A stretch of DNA of 57,605 nt from Tardiphaga sp. P9-11 (GTDB taxonomy: Bacteria; Pseudomonadota; Alphaproteobacteria; Rhizobiales; Xanthobacteraceae), in contig NZ_NPKQ01000016.1 in assembly GCF_008329525.1 (NCBI RefSeq), forward strand, positions 1 to 57,605. Direction: 5' to 3'. The first letter of the stretch is position 1. Each line of letters opens with the position of its first letter. This document shows, piece by piece, positions 1 through 8,070 of this stretch. The translations under genes and the position numbers were made by a program. The notes below the pieces were generated by a model. The model did not search any database. It had not been told where the DNA came from and was given only the letters and a program-made list of their open reading frames with translations.

Positions 1-129
1 AAGGCCGCTATGCAGCTCGCCTTCTGGCTCACGGCTTCACTATTGATCGGCGCTTTCTCTGCCAGCCTGGCGGCGACCGAGGGTGGTGGACTTCGAGACG
101 GAACCTGGAAAACGCGTCGCACGCGATGA
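1..129 (+). CDS. C-terminal end of a membrane protein (partial)
   Basis: Only the last 42 residues are visible; the gene starts before the window. They form one hydrophobic stretch (about residues 4-25, rich in Leu, Ala, Ser and Phe), then a Gly-rich turn and a short basic tail (KTRRTR) before TGA. This fits a final membrane helix with a cytoplasmic positive tail. The reading frame is open from base 1. It sits 10 bp upstream of a tiny membrane peptide gene, so the two may be cotranscribed and share the terminator at 211-239. The family cannot be named from this fragment. Similar tails occur in rhizobial PhnA-like membrane proteins, but that is only a recollection. Confidence 0.55.
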   Translation, partial: KAAMQLAFWLTASLLIGAFSASLAATEGGGLRDGTWKTRRTR

Positions 130-139
130 GGAGAGAGCA

Positions 140-208
140 ATGCCTATTCTGCTATGGCTACTTGGAATTCCCCTACCACTGATCATTCTGGTACTGCTGC
201 TTCGATGA
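140..208 (+). CDS. 22-residue single-helix membrane peptide
   Basis: ATG follows a good ribosome binding site (GGAGAGAG, about 5 bases upstream). The peptide is almost entirely hydrophobic (MPILLWLLGIPLP, then I/L/V residues, one terminal Arg), so it should insert as one transmembrane helix. It lies between the preceding membrane-protein gene and a strong terminator, which supports a real last gene of an operon. Such peptides are usually missed by gene finders. The function is unknown; it may be a modulator of the neighbouring membrane protein. Confidence 0.5.
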   Translation: MPILLWLLGIPLPLIILVLLLR

Positions 209-210
209 AA

Positions 211-239
211 TTAGGCCCCCGCGGTGCGGGGCCTTTATT
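211..239 (+). terminator. Rho-independent terminator
   Basis: A GC-rich hairpin (AGGCCCC ... GGGGCCT) is followed by TTATT, ending the short operon that includes the 22-residue peptide. Confidence 0.7.
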
Positions 240-496
240 CATCGCGTAGGAGTGCAGGGAATAAGAGCCGGTCGCTTTACTTGACCTCCATCACTGCTCG
301 GATCCTGGCTAATAATCAGTGATGAGAGCATATCTCCCGCCTGAGATGGGAGCGCAATATGTGCACCAAGTGCATCGGACTGGAAGATCAGATCACCCGA
401 TATCTTGGTTTTGCCAGGGGCGTAGACGCTTTGACGAGGGGGCGCATCTACGATCTGGTTTTGCATCTCCAGAATCATAAAGAAGTGATTATACAC
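239..496 (-). CDS. Hypothetical protein, 85 aa
   Basis: An open frame of 85 codons starts at GTG (496); an in-frame ATG lies six codons later. The composition is protein-like: a mixed middle part with motifs such as APGKTKISGDL and alternating hydrophobic residues that suggest beta strands, and a C-terminal KRPALIP. No signal peptide or known domain is recognised. It reads toward the terminator at 211-239, which could work in both directions. The family is not recognised. It remains possible that the frame is fortuitous. Confidence 0.35.
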   Translation of the reverse strand: MYNHFFMILEMQNQIVDAPPRQSVYAPGKTKISGDLIFQSDALGAHIALPSQAGDMLSSLIISQDPSSDGGQVKRPALIPCTPTR

Positions 497-636
497 GGCC
501 AGGATACTCTCCAGCCGCGGCTTCTTATGTAGCTCACCTCGCGCGCACGCTTCTCATTAGTTTATCTGACCGCCACGAGATGAGTTTGGCGGGCCGGTTC
601 GGGCATGGCCACGAGGCATTTAGTGGGGCCCGATAA

Positions 637-661
637 GGAACGAGTTAGCCTGCGCCACGTT
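637..661 (+). promoter_or_regulatory. EcfG-type general stress promoter
   Basis: GGAAC (637-641), 16 bases, CGTT (658-661). This is an exact match to the alphaproteobacterial general-stress sigma factor EcfG consensus. It lies 40 bp upstream of the small secreted protein gene at 702 and probably also drives the gene at 969. Confidence 0.7.
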
Positions 662-701
662 CGACTGACAAGGGCGTCATGAACAGATTGGCTTTGGTCC
701 A

Positions 702-953
702 ATGCAAAAGATTATAGCGATCAGCGCTACGGCGCTTCTCCTCGTCGGTGCCACGATGTCGCCGGCGTCCGCCGAAAAGTCCCGCCGGAACCACACTCAG
801 CAAGGCGTCACGTCCGGTCAGGGCATGACCACCGGTACTGGCCGCACATATACTGGCGGCAATGCCGCTCTGAAGGGCAACAGCGGCAATTCGGGGCAAG
901 GGGACAACTCGCTGGGCAACATCAAGGGCGGCAACATCGGCGCCGGCAAGTAA
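702..953 (+). CDS. Small secreted Gly/Asn-rich protein, 83 aa
   Basis: The N-terminus is a clear Sec signal peptide: MQKI, a hydrophobic run, then SPASA as likely cleavage site near residue 24. The mature part is about 59 residues, rich in Gly, Asn, Thr and Ser with repeats such as GNSGNSGQG and GNIKGGNIGAGK, and looks disordered. There is no Cys and no known domain. A perfect EcfG promoter lies upstream, so it is likely induced in the general stress response. The gene at 969 follows 15 bp downstream. The function is unknown. The ribosome binding site is weak. Confidence 0.65.
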   Translation: MQKIIAISATALLLVGATMSPASAEKSRRNHTQQGVTSGQGMTTGTGRTYTGGNAALKGNSGNSGQGDNSLGNIKGGNIGAGK

Positions 954-968
954 CATTACGGAGGGACC

Positions 969-1130
969 ATGAGCAAAGAAACTCCCAAAGATGATTCCCG
1001 CACGGAGTCAGATTGGGCTCCGACGAAACAGACCGAGAAGCCCTGGAAAGGCGTGCCGGAAAAGGAACAGTTTGCTCAGGACCGGGAAAAGCCGGACCTT
1101 GAAAAGTGGAAAAGGACCGACACTCATTGA
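969..1130 (+). CDS. Small charged hydrophilic protein, 53 aa
   Basis: A strong ribosome binding site (GGAGGGACC) precedes the ATG. The 53-residue product is very hydrophilic, rich in Lys, Glu, Asp, Thr and Pro, with three Trp residues in WAPTKQTEKPW- and EKWK-like contexts. It is probably disordered, reminiscent of small stress proteins. It lies 15 bp after the secreted protein gene, in the same likely EcfG-driven operon, and is followed by a perfect hairpin terminator. Similar short proteins are, from memory, common in Bradyrhizobium. The function is unknown. Confidence 0.65.
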   Translation: MSKETPKDDSRTESDWAPTKQTEKPWKGVPEKEQFAQDREKPDLEKWKRTDTH

Positions 1131-1175
1131 CGATTGCAGCGGACTTGCATCGATCTTTCGATGGTCGGCGATTGA

Positions 1176-1208
1176 GCCGCCCGAGCAGTATGCTCGGGCG
1201 GCTTCTTT
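1176..1208. terminator. Bidirectional hairpin terminator
   Basis: A perfect 12-bp stem (GCCGCCCGAGCA / TGCTCGGGCGGC) with a 3-base loop and a following TTCTTT. It separates the 969 gene from the converging gene at 1228-1596. A near copy occurs at 33525-33555, next to a paralog of that gene. Confidence 0.7.
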
Positions 1209-1227
1209 GCGAAAATGGTTTCGCGCT

Positions 1228-1596
1228 TTATGGATGGATGTCCGCTAAACGGCGGCGTCGATCCTCTCCTGCGGTCTGGCCCACGGCTCGGACATGTATC
1301 GGTGCCTCCGGCAACGGCATTCGCGACGTCTTGGGTGGGGGATCGTCATCCTCATCAAGGGATCGGAGAGCTGCGAGAATATCACCGATCCTAACAGTCT
1401 CATGGGAGCCTGGAATCTGGCGCAGCCACGGCTTCCCTTCGACAGTAAACGCATCTGACGCCCAAGCGGCTAGGATGCATCTCTTTTGCAAGGTGTCTAA
1501 GAAGGGATTCGCAAGAACCTCCCGTGGGTGCGTGAAGGTGCTCGCAAGGAGAGAATTTGCGTGGATTTCATTCATCGACATGGCACTGCTTGTCAT
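1228..1596 (-). CDS. Conserved hypothetical protein, 122 aa (paralog of 33577-33930)
   Basis: The start chosen is the ATG at 1596, 6 bases after GAGGAGG. The N-terminal half has a conserved block (NPFLDTLQKRCILAAWASDA), and the C-terminal half is rich in Asp, Pro and Arg (LDEDDD, PPKTSRMPLPEAP). There is no signal peptide, membrane segment or known domain. A paralog at 33577-33930 is nearly identical over its whole length, and the homology continues into the upstream region and the terminator. Two slightly diverged copies under similar signals argue that it is a real, expressed gene. The function is unknown. Confidence 0.7.
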   Translation of the reverse strand: MTSSAMSMNEIHANSLLASTFTHPREVLANPFLDTLQKRCILAAWASDAFTVEGKPWLRQIPGSHETVRIGDILAALRSLDEDDDPPPKTSRMPLPEAPIHVRAVGQTAGEDRRRRLADIHP

Positions 1597-1726
1597 GTAG
1601 GGCCTCCTCACTCCTTTCGTTTAAAGGCGATTGTCGATGTAGATTTTCGCCGCTTTCGGTCAAGGGGGTGAAGCTAGATTTTTTCGCGGCGCTGTTGACT
1701 ATCCGGCCCTGTCTTAGTGCCGCATG

Positions 1727-1752
1727 GGAAACAAAGACCCCATCACGACGTT
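1727..1752 (+). promoter_or_regulatory. Probable EcfG-type promoter of csbD-like gene
   Basis: GGAAA (1727-1731), 17 bases, CGTT (1749-1752): one mismatch to the GGAAC-N16/17-CGTT consensus. It lies 26 bp upstream of a stress-protein gene. Confidence 0.45.
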
Positions 1753-1778
1753 CATCCCGCTAACAAGGGAGAGAAAAA

Positions 1779-1982
1779 ATGGATTGGAACAGGGTCGAAG
1801 GAAATTGGAAACAGATGAAGGGCAAGGTCAAGGAGCAGTGGGGCAAGCTCACTGACGATGACCTTGACGTCATCAACGGCAAACGGGAGCAACTCGAGGG
1901 TCGTCTTCAAGAGCGTTATGGCTATGCCAAGGACCAGACAACGAAGGAAGTCGACGACTGGTATGGACGTCAGAGTTGGTAA
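1779..1982 (+). CDS. CsbD family stress response protein
   Basis: The 67-residue protein has the typical CsbD layout: an N-terminal WNRVEGNWKQMKGKVKEQWG helix, a central LTDDDLDVINGKREQLEGRLQ helix and a C-terminal WYG. Length and motif order are normal. CsbD-like proteins are small cytoplasmic bundles strongly induced by general stress sigma factors; their molecular role is unknown. The ribosome binding site (AAGGGAGAGA) and the EcfG-like element upstream support this start and this mode of control. A GC hairpin at 2005-2034 ends the transcript. Confidence 0.9.
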   Translation: MDWNRVEGNWKQMKGKVKEQWGKLTDDDLDVINGKREQLEGRLQERYGYAKDQTTKEVDDWYGRQSW

Positions 1983-2004
1983 TCAGCACGTCTAAATGAC
2001 GAAA

Positions 2005-2034
2005 GCCGTCCGGTGTATTGCCCGGGCGGCTCGC
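2005..2034 (+). terminator. Hairpin terminator after csbD-like gene
   Basis: GCCGTCCGG ... CCGGGCGGC, stem of 9 bp with one G-T pair. It has the same GCCGYCCG-type stem as the terminators at 1176 and 33525, but no strong T-run. Confidence 0.5.
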
Positions 2035-2101
2035 TGTGTTGGCCGGTGGCGGCCGGCTCGTCGAGCAGCCGGTAAAAGCCCACCGGGAGGGGCGGAGATT
2101 G

Positions 2102-2638
2102 TTACTTCTTCTTACTTAGATTTTGCGCCATTTCCAGATGGTGCTGCAAGTGCGGGAGCGTTTTACCCGCCCAGTCCTTCAGCTTCGGATTCTCGCCGCC
2201 CTTGGCATAGCGCTCGAAGAGCGAGACCGCATCCTTATGTGCGCTAACCTGCATAGCATCGAAGTCGGACGAAAAATCTTCCGCCTTGGCACTCTTCAGC
2301 TTATCGACCTTCTTCTGCGAAGCCTCATCCAGTCCGGCCGGAACGTCGGCCTTTATACCACCTGCGACAAGGGCCTTGAGCTCGGTGGACGTCTTTGTAT
2401 GGTCAGCGATCATCTGTGCGGAAAACGTTTTCTCCGCCGCGTTTCCACGTTCTTGGCCGATTTTGCTAGCGGCAATTTCGGTCATGTCGCTGATAGCGGC
2501 CTGTTTGACGAAATCTACTGTGGTCGGAGCGACACCCAGGATTGAGTTAACGCCGGTCTTCTCGCCCACCGATTGAGCGAATGCAGCTGCCCCGAAAGCT
2601 ATCGTCACGGCGGTGGCTACCATTGCAATTCTGAACAT
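2102..2638 (-). CDS. DUF4142 family periplasmic protein
   Basis: The start chosen is the ATG at 2638, preceded by AGGAG; a longer upstream extension lacks support. The 178-residue product opens with a signal peptide (MFRIAMVATAVTIAFGAAAFAQ). The mature part is helical: FVKQAAISDMTEIAASKIGQ, a central AQMIADHTKTSTELKAL block and a C-terminal KTLPHLQHHLEMAQ with closely spaced His residues. These are hallmarks of DUF4142, a ferritin-like helical domain found in the periplasm. An EcfG-like promoter lies 50 bp upstream, as expected for this stress-induced family. The exact function is unknown. Confidence 0.85.
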   Translation of the reverse strand: MFRIAMVATAVTIAFGAAAFAQSVGEKTGVNSILGVAPTTVDFVKQAAISDMTEIAASKIGQERGNAAEKTFSAQMIADHTKTSTELKALVAGGIKADVPAGLDEASQKKVDKLKSAKAEDFSSDFDAMQVSAHKDAVSLFERYAKGGENPKLKDWAGKTLPHLQHHLEMAQNLSKKK

Positions 2639-2687
2639 GTCGACTCCTAACGCTATCTGGCGCGGGATCGCGCTCGCTGGAACATGC

Positions 2688-2712
2688 AATGCCGAATTGA
2701 GGAACGAGTTCC
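2688..2712 (-). promoter_or_regulatory. Probable EcfG-type promoter of DUF4142 gene
   Basis: On the minus strand GGAAC (2712-2708), 16 bases, CATT (2691-2688). One mismatch in the -10 box; the same CATT variant occurs at 10771-10795. Confidence 0.5.
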
Positions 2713-2913
2713 ACGTCCATATGTTCATGGGAGTTCTTGCGCTATTGGAGATCACGGCAAAGGCTACCTCGCTCGTTCCAATCAGCTCACATTACGCCAC
2801 TTCTGAGCGCCAACTCTCACGCGTCCTTCTACGAGATTGACGAGACTGACTGCGTCGCATCGAGAGCAGAGGTGGGAACTCCGCTCCGCAATTGCGATCT
2901 TGAAAGTGCCAAG

Positions 2914-5025
2914 CTAACCCATCTTAACCTTAGCTTCCCGCTTCCAGAATCTAAGTTCGGTCAATCGCCCCACGAACGTTGCGATGTCCTTCTTGGCAGC
3001 CAACGGGATCACGCCATCGTCGAGCGCGTCCGCAATCCCAGCTTTGGCGAACAGTGGTATCGCGGCTTCGACATAGGCGATGAACTTGCAGTGCGAGAAT
3101 GCGTCGGCAAGGAAATCGCGCGCCGTCGACTCCTGGAGCAGATCCGCCATTCCCGCTGCGCCCGGCAGCAGCGCCACTGCATCGTAAAGCACCGATGGGC
3201 CGCCATCTATCATCTCATCCGCTTCGACGAGGCTTCCGTCGTCAGCCTTCGCGCCCGTTACCTTTGGGGCCACAACTTCGCACACGGCTCCTTCCTTCAC
3301 GATCGCCGCTTTCAGAGCGGTCAACAGGTTGGCATCGACGCCGTCGGTAACCAGGATGCCGAGCTTACGCCCCTCGAACCGCTGCGGCCCGTTTTTGACG
3401 ATGCTGAGGGCAGGCGATACATCGAGGTCCTGCCTTGTCGGTACGGCTGCGTCGGCCGGCTTCGGCATCTTCGCTAGACCGAGTTTCTGTCCAACTTTGC
3501 CGGCCAGGTCGGTGTCGATGTTGAGGAGATGTGCCACCACGCGCTCGCGGATTTCCGGGAGCTTCACCTTACTGAGTTCGAATGTGAGCGCGGCAGCGAT
3601 ATGCTGCTGTTCGCCAACCGTCTGACTGACGAAGAACTGCCGTGCCTGGCTATAGTGATCGGCGAAGCTTTCTGGCCGCAATCTAGCCTTCTGACCTTCC
3701 TCCGCTTCGGCGAAGCTCCTAAAGCCCTTTGCAATCGATTCCCGCGGCCCTATCCCGTAGGAATTGGGCTGATAGTTCGCCCGGCCGACCGGATTGCGCA
3801 TCGCCATGTGGCCGTCTTGCTGGAAATGGGCAAAGGGGCACTTTGGCGCGTTGATCGGAATATGGGTAAAGTTCGGGCTTCCGAGGCGCTTTAGTTGGGT
3901 ATCGAGGTAAGAGAAATTGCGGCCTTGAAGGAGGGGATCATTGGAGAAGTCGATGCCCGGCGGGACATTTTGCGTCATGAAGGCGACTTGCTCGGTCTCC
4001 GCGAAGAAATTGTCGGGCATGCGGTTCAGAACGAGGCGTCCGACTGGGATCGGCGCCAAGATCTCTTCCGGAATAATCTTCGTCGGATCCAGAACGTCGA
4101 ACTCGAATTCGTCGGCGAACGCTTGATCGAATAGCTGAACCTGGAGCTCCCATTCCGGATAGTTGCCCGATTGGATAGCGGTCCACAGATCGCGCCGATG
4201 AAAATCGGGATCCGCGCCGTTGATTTTCACGGCCTCGTTCCATAGCACCGATTGCAGACCAAGCTTCGGCTTCCAGAGGAACTTCACAAACGTCGACTCG
4301 TCCTTGGCGTTCACGAAGCGGAACGTATGAACCCCGAAGCCCTCCATGAAACGGAACGAACGCGGTATGGCACGGTCGGACATGACCCACATGATCATGT
4401 GCATGCTTTCGGGCGTCAGCGAGATGAAATCCCAAAAATTGTCATGCGCCGACTGGGCTTGCGGAAACGCCCTGTCGGGCTCCTCTTTGACCGCGTGAAT
4501 GAGGTCGGGAAATTTGATTGCATCCTGGATGAAGAAGACTGGGATGTTGTTGCCGACCAAGTCCCAATTTCCTTCTTGCGTATAGAGTTTGACGGCGAAG
4601 CCGCGCACGTCCCTTGCAAGGTCGAACGATCCTTTGCTTCCAGCAACGGTCGAAAAGCGAACAAATGCCGGCGTCTTCTCGCCCGCGCGTGCGAAGAGGT
4701 CAGCGCGAGTGAATTTGGTCAACGGTTTGTAGTTCTCGAAGTAGCCGTGAGCTGCGTATCCGCGTGCGTGGACGACCCGCTCTGGGATTCGTTCGTGGTC
4801 GAAGTGGAAGATCTTCTCGCGGAAGTGGAAATCCTCGATCAGGGTAGGTCCCTTGGAACCAATCTTCAAAGTGTTCTGGTCGTCTAGCACCGGACCACCC
4901 TGTGCAGTCGTCAACACCTCGTCGCCGGTATCGGCGATCTGGTGAAGCTCTCCACCTTCACCCCGGATCAGCATTTGGTCATGGATCTTCACGCCACCGC
5001 TAGTTCGTTTTGCTGTTTTGGCCAT
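2914..5025 (-). CDS. katE: Large-subunit (clade 2, HPII-type) catalase
   Basis: The 703-residue protein decomposes hydrogen peroxide to water and oxygen in the cytoplasm. Visible family marks: distal His in [13 protein letters not shown] (near residue 87), distal Asn in [14 protein letters not shown], and proximal heme-ligand Tyr in [18 protein letters not shown]. After the catalase core (about 1-520) comes a C-terminal flavodoxin/DJ-1-like domain (about 555-700, [13 protein letters not shown] ...) that defines the large-subunit clade. Full length is as expected. ATG at 5025 follows AGGCAGG. A perfect EcfG promoter 43 bp upstream implies control by the general stress sigma factor. It stands alone on its strand. 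Confidence 0.95.
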   Translation of the reverse strand: MAKTAKRTSGGVKIHDQMLIRGEGGELHQIADTGDEVLTTAQGGPVLDDQNTLKIGSKGPTLIEDFHFREKIFHFDHERIPERVVHARGYAAHGYFENYKPLTKFTRADLFARAGEKTPAFVRFSTVAGSKGSFDLARDVRGFAVKLYTQEGNWDLVGNNIPVFFIQDAIKFPDLIHAVKEEPDRAFPQAQSAHDNFWDFISLTPESMHMIMWVMSDRAIPRSFRFMEGFGVHTFRFVNAKDESTFVKFLWKPKLGLQSVLWNEAVKINGADPDFHRRDLWTAIQSGNYPEWELQVQLFDQAFADEFEFDVLDPTKIIPEEILAPIPVGRLVLNRMPDNFFAETEQVAFMTQNVPPGIDFSNDPLLQGRNFSYLDTQLKRLGSPNFTHIPINAPKCPFAHFQQDGHMAMRNPVGRANYQPNSYGIGPRESIAKGFRSFAEAEEGQKARLRPESFADHYSQARQFFVSQTVGEQQHIAAALTFELSKVKLPEIRERVVAHLLNIDTDLAGKVGQKLGLAKMPKPADAAVPTRQDLDVSPALSIVKNGPQRFEGRKLGILVTDGVDANLLTALKAAIVKEGAVCEVVAPKVTGAKADDGSLVEADEMIDGGPSVLYDAVALLPGAAGMADLLQESTARDFLADAFSHCKFIAYVEAAIPLFAKAGIADALDDGVIPLAAKKDIATFVGRLTELRFWKREAKVKMG

Positions 5026-5067
5026 TTGTTACCTGCCTCATTGAAGGTGTCGAACTTGTAAACTGCC

Positions 5068-5092
5068 AACGGAAGCCAACCGGTTCAGTTCC
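5068..5092 (-). promoter_or_regulatory. EcfG-type general stress promoter of catalase
   Basis: On the minus strand GGAAC (5092-5088), 16 bases, CGTT (5071-5068): exact consensus, 43 bp before the catalase start codon. Confidence 0.75.
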
Positions 5093-5320
5093 GCCGATCG
5101 CCGCAAGCTATGCGAGGTGTCAGCTCAGTCGAGGTGGAGGAAGATGTTTGCGCAGCGGGCAATTTGAGCGCGCTTGTTATTCTAGCGCCTTCAATCTCCC
5201 GACGTCGGTCGGGATGGGAACAGCTGGGCAAAAAACAGTACTGCCGAAAACGGCACTGTCTTCGCGAAGTCGACGTCTCAACCGACCCAGCCCCTTACAT
5301 ACGCGACTTAGCCAGCACAC

Positions 5321-5512
5321 CTACCGGCCTTGATCATCATCGCCACTAACAATATGACCAAGACCGGCGAGTGCTTCGTCAATCGCCTCTAGACGCTGCT
5401 GTAGTTCCGTGCGGTATCGCTCCAGACGCCGCATAGTGAGGGAGTCCAACGACGCGGTCATGAGTCGATCAACAGTGTCGATATCCCTCATCGGGGATTT
5501 ACGTTCATCCAT
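5321..5512 (-). CDS. Small helical protein, 63 aa
   Basis: From the ATG at 5512 the protein reads as two amphipathic helices: an N-terminal DIDTVDRLMTASLDSL segment and a strongly coiled-coil-like RRLERYRTELQQRLEAIDEALAGLG segment, then an acidic tail. No known domain is recognised. It lies downstream of an HTH-like gene on the same strand (5534-5800) with a 21-bp gap, so an operon is likely. The ribosome binding site is weak. It may bind a partner through the coiled coil; the function is unknown. Confidence 0.55.
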   Translation of the reverse strand: MDERKSPMRDIDTVDRLMTASLDSLTMRRLERYRTELQQRLEAIDEALAGLGHIVSGDDDQGR

Positions 5513-5533
5513 GCGCCCCAAAACGCATTTAAC

Positions 5534-5800
5534 TTATTGTCGTTCCGGCTTTCTGCGGCGAGGCCATTCTCCACACTCACTTGGCCTCGATATGGGCTCG
5601 TATTGACGCCCTGGAGTTCCGAACACTACCAACGGCTTCCCTCGCTCGCGGGCCTTGTTTTGCACCGCTGTCGCCGGCCGCCCGAGGGCGGCAGCGGCTC
5701 GCAGCACCGTTGCGCCGCTATCGGCAAGGCTGATCAATCGAGCAATGACTTCTGGAGTCCAGGTCCTGTTAATCGGGGATCTTGCCTTGGCATCACTCAG
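5534..5800 (-). CDS. Small GcrA/SANT-like helix-turn-helix protein
   Basis: The core reads TWTPEVIARLISLADSGAT, then LRAAAALGRPATAVQNKAREL-type helices. The pattern (a Trp near the start of helix 1, then GAT..RAAAAL.RP...V..KARE.G) is shared with proteins at 8067-8282 and 13137-13358 and resembles the GcrA/SANT-like DNA-binding fold. No ATG allows the full helix 1. The best start is a CTG at 5800 whose TG overlaps the TGA of the upstream broken gene; the first conventional start (TTG, 5737) would cut helix 1. It probably binds DNA. Its targets are unknown. Confidence 0.5.
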   Translation of the reverse strand: MSDAKARSPINRTWTPEVIARLISLADSGATVLRAAAALGRPATAVQNKARERGKPLVVFGTPGRQYEPISRPSECGEWPRRRKPERQ

Positions 5801-5974
5801 GGGATCTTCTGGTATCCGGTCTCGGTGAGCTGCACTTGATCGTTCACTACTTCAACGAGGCCCCACTCCAATAGCTCTCAGTTGGTCTTCCGTGATCGGT
5901 GACAGCTTCAGCCTGCCGCCGTGGATGTCGCGGAGCGTCCAGTCGAGCTCGAAATCGTCCTTCCAGTTTCTCAA
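5797..5974 (-). pseudogene. Frameshifted copy of the 59-aa winged-helix-like family
   Basis: It aligns base by base with the intact gene at 9844-10023 (WKDDFELDWTLRDI, GGRLKLSPITEDQL). A 2-base deletion after the DQL codons shifts the frame to an early TGA, while the shifted frame still encodes the family's end (VEVVNDQVQLTETGYQKIP). The expected ATG is replaced by TTG. Length 178 bases against 180 in the intact copy. This is a decayed paralog, or a sequencing error. It lies immediately upstream of the HTH-like gene at 5534. Confidence 0.65.
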
Positions 5975-6171
5975 AGAACTCTCGCTTCAAGGGATGGCTA
6001 CCCTGCGTGGAGACATTGTTATCGGTTATTGCCGCAGTCGACTTAGCACATCGGTTGGTATTGGGGTGAGGTTGTGGTGCGGTAAAAACTCGCGCGTGTG
6101 GCGAAATGGTAACAGCTTCGAGATGCGCGCGGACATAGGATTGTGATCGCCGAACTTTCACAGGAGATCAC

Positions 6172-6882
6172 ATGAAACAGATTCTGATGGCCGCTGTCGT
6201 TTTAACCTTGGGCGCAGCTTCGGCTTCTGCCGCCGATCTAGCAGCTCGTCCCTACACTAAAGCCCCGCCCGCGCCGATTCCGGTAGGCTACAACTGGTCG
6301 GGCTTCTATCTCGGTGTCATGGGTGGTTACGGCTGGTCTGATCGCGTCAACGTCGGCGGTGTCACGACCACGAGCAGCGACCTGCAGGGCGGCTTCGGCG
6401 GCGGCACTATAGGCTATAACTGGCAGACGCCCGGTAGCATTTGGGTCTGGGGTCTTGAAGCAGACGCGGCAGCGTCAGACATCTCATATAGCCAGACCGG
6501 CTTGTTCGGCATTTTTCCGGTCACGCTTGAGGATAAGATTCGTTCATTCGGGAGTGTCACCGGTCGCGTCGGTGTGACGTCAGGCGCAGCGCTGTTTTAC
6601 GCCAAGGGCGGTTACGCATGGGCCGATAATCGCTTTTCGATCGCCGGCCTGGGCGGCAGCTTCAGCGAGAGCAAAGTGCTGTCGGGCTGGACCGTCGGCG
6701 CTGGCGTGGAATACATGTTCGCCCCCAACTGGTCGCTCAAGGGTGAGTACATGTACGCCGACTATGGCAGCGAACGTTATCTGACTGCATTTGCTCCGGG
6801 CGGTCTGGAGCTTGGTGCCACCACCCACACTGTGAAGGGCGGCATCAACTATCACTTCAACTGGGGCGGCTCAAACTTCTAA
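6172..6882 (+). CDS. Outer membrane beta-barrel (Omp25/Omp31-type) protein
   Basis: A signal peptide (MKQILMAAVVLTLGAASASA) is followed by the typical start of rhizobial Omp25/Omp31-like porins (ADLAARPYTKAPP, then YNWSGFYLGVMGGYGW). Alternating aromatic/Gly strands run to the end, closing with TVKGGINYHFNW and a terminal aromatic residue as required for barrel insertion. The 236-aa length is typical. It should form an 8-strand barrel in the outer membrane with a structural or minor pore role. The ribosome binding site AGGAG precedes the ATG and a strong terminator follows at 6910. It is monocistronic. Confidence 0.9.
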   Translation: MKQILMAAVVLTLGAASASAADLAARPYTKAPPAPIPVGYNWSGFYLGVMGGYGWSDRVNVGGVTTTSSDLQGGFGGGTIGYNWQTPGSIWVWGLEADAAASDISYSQTGLFGIFPVTLEDKIRSFGSVTGRVGVTSGAALFYAKGGYAWADNRFSIAGLGGSFSESKVLSGWTVGAGVEYMFAPNWSLKGEYMYADYGSERYLTAFAPGGLELGATTHTVKGGINYHFNWGGSNF

Positions 6883-6909
6883 GTCCGAACACTGAATTCA
6901 GCAGACCGG

Positions 6910-6934
6910 GGCCCGGCGAAAGCCGGGCCTTTTC
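6910..6934 (+). terminator. Rho-independent terminator of porin gene
   Basis: An 8-bp stem GGCCCGGC / GCCGGGCC with a GAAA tetraloop, followed by TTTT. Confidence 0.85.
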
Positions 6935-7130
6935 CCTGCCTACGCATAATCTCCGCCAATGCCGGGAAGGCGTTACCGGGATTTGGTCAGAGGCTAGTGT
7001 CGGTCAGACCGCGACGACCGCCGAGATGCTAAGAACCGTGATCGCGTTGTGCAGCCTCTCTACAAACTCGACAGCGGTCTTGAGATTGGCATAGGTGCCG
7101 CCATTGTGCTGTTCGTTGACATTCGCGATG

Positions 7131-7856
7131 TCAGAACGGCTCGCGTCGCAGATGCAAGTAGCGAGGATTGAACTCGCCGCAGTCCGCCAGACCCGCCCAA
7201 TTTCTGATGGTGAGAGACCCGCTCTTGAAGTCGGCAAGATCGGTGTCTCGAAGGTTGGCCAAAGCGCGGTTTACGGTAGCTAGCGACAGCCCGAGAGCCT
7301 CTCCCAGCTGATTAAGACCTATCGGCAGAATACACGTATCGTCACGCGTCAAGCCGAAAGCCCGCGATCGGTAGAAGAGTTCGCAGAAGAGATGAGCCAT
7401 GCGGGCAGGGGCGGACCGCGCGCTGTTGTTCGTGATCGCTTCACGGAAGATGGCTGCGTCGATCAGGGTTTCACGCCAGATTGCAGCGCCAACCTTTGGT
7501 CTACTATCGAATAACTTCATCAAGTCCCGATGCGGGACCGAGGCGACGACGGCCTTGCCGATCGCGCAGACGGCATGATCCATCACCTCGATGAAAAGAC
7601 ACTGTGAATCCGGCATGTCGCCAGCGAGATGAAAGGACAAATACTGGCGTGCGCCGTTCGGCAGGAGATGATAGCGAGCCAGCATTCCTTCGACGACGAT
7701 TGCGGACACCTTGGGTCGATCGCCTTGCCGAATGAAGTCCTCATGACTATCCAATTCGCGGACAGAGCACGGCAGCCGGCGGATCTCCAAAAGGTCCTCT
7801 TGGCTCAGGTACGAGTGCTCTTTCAGTTTTTTTATAAGGACGACTAGAGGGTCGAT
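7131..7856 (-). CDS. Crp/Fnr family transcriptional regulator, with ATC where the start ATG is expected
   Basis: A cyclic-nucleotide-binding-like N-terminal domain (about residues 25-130, with DFIRQGDRP and MLARYHLLPNGARQYL) and a C-terminal winged helix (LNQLGEALGLSLATVNRALANL). No Fe-S Cys cluster is seen. The family N-terminus (DPLVVLIKKLKEHSYLSQEDLLEIRRL) is preserved in frame, but the codon 5 bases after a perfect AGGAGG is ATC, not ATG. The next usable start is TTG at 7790, which would remove 22 conserved residues. With ATC the length is 241, normal for the family. Either a rare ATC start, a start-codon mutation, or a base error. Confidence 0.75.
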   Translation of the reverse strand: MDPLVVLIKKLKEHSYLSQEDLLEIRRLPCSVRELDSHEDFIRQGDRPKVSAIVVEGMLARYHLLPNGARQYLSFHLAGDMPDSQCLFIEVMDHAVCAIGKAVVASVPHRDLMKLFDSRPKVGAAIWRETLIDAAIFREAITNNSARSAPARMAHLFCELFYRSRAFGLTRDDTCILPIGLNQLGEALGLSLATVNRALANLRDTDLADFKSGSLTIRNWAGLADCGEFNPRYLHLRREPF

Positions 7857-7905
7857 TTTAGCCTCCTACGCGGCTGAACCTGTTCGGCTGCGCTGATCAT
7901 CCTAG

Positions 7906-8070
7906 TCATCTTGACGGTGGCTTCAACTCGCTCGAAAGCCAACCCTTGCTGCGCTCCATCGGATCGACCTCGCACCTCGCGCATCTAAACTCCGAATCTC
8001 CCTTTTCAAATGACGTCATCTTGCGATTGCACTTCGGGCATTTCGGCGCTGTAGACCCAATAACTGTCAT
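7906..8070 (-). CDS. Small zinc-ribbon protein, 54 aa
   Basis: Two CxxC pairs, CPKC (residues 11-14) and CARC (30-33), form a zinc ribbon. The tail GWLSSELKPP recalls a bradyrhizobial small-protein family. The ATG lies inside the stop codon of the upstream HTH-like gene (ATGA overlap, 8067-8070), so translation is coupled. It probably binds DNA, RNA or a protein partner together with its operon mate. The function is unknown. Confidence 0.65.
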   Translation of the reverse strand: MTVIGSTAPKCPKCNRKMTSFEKGDSEFRCARCEVDPMERSKGWLSSELKPPSR

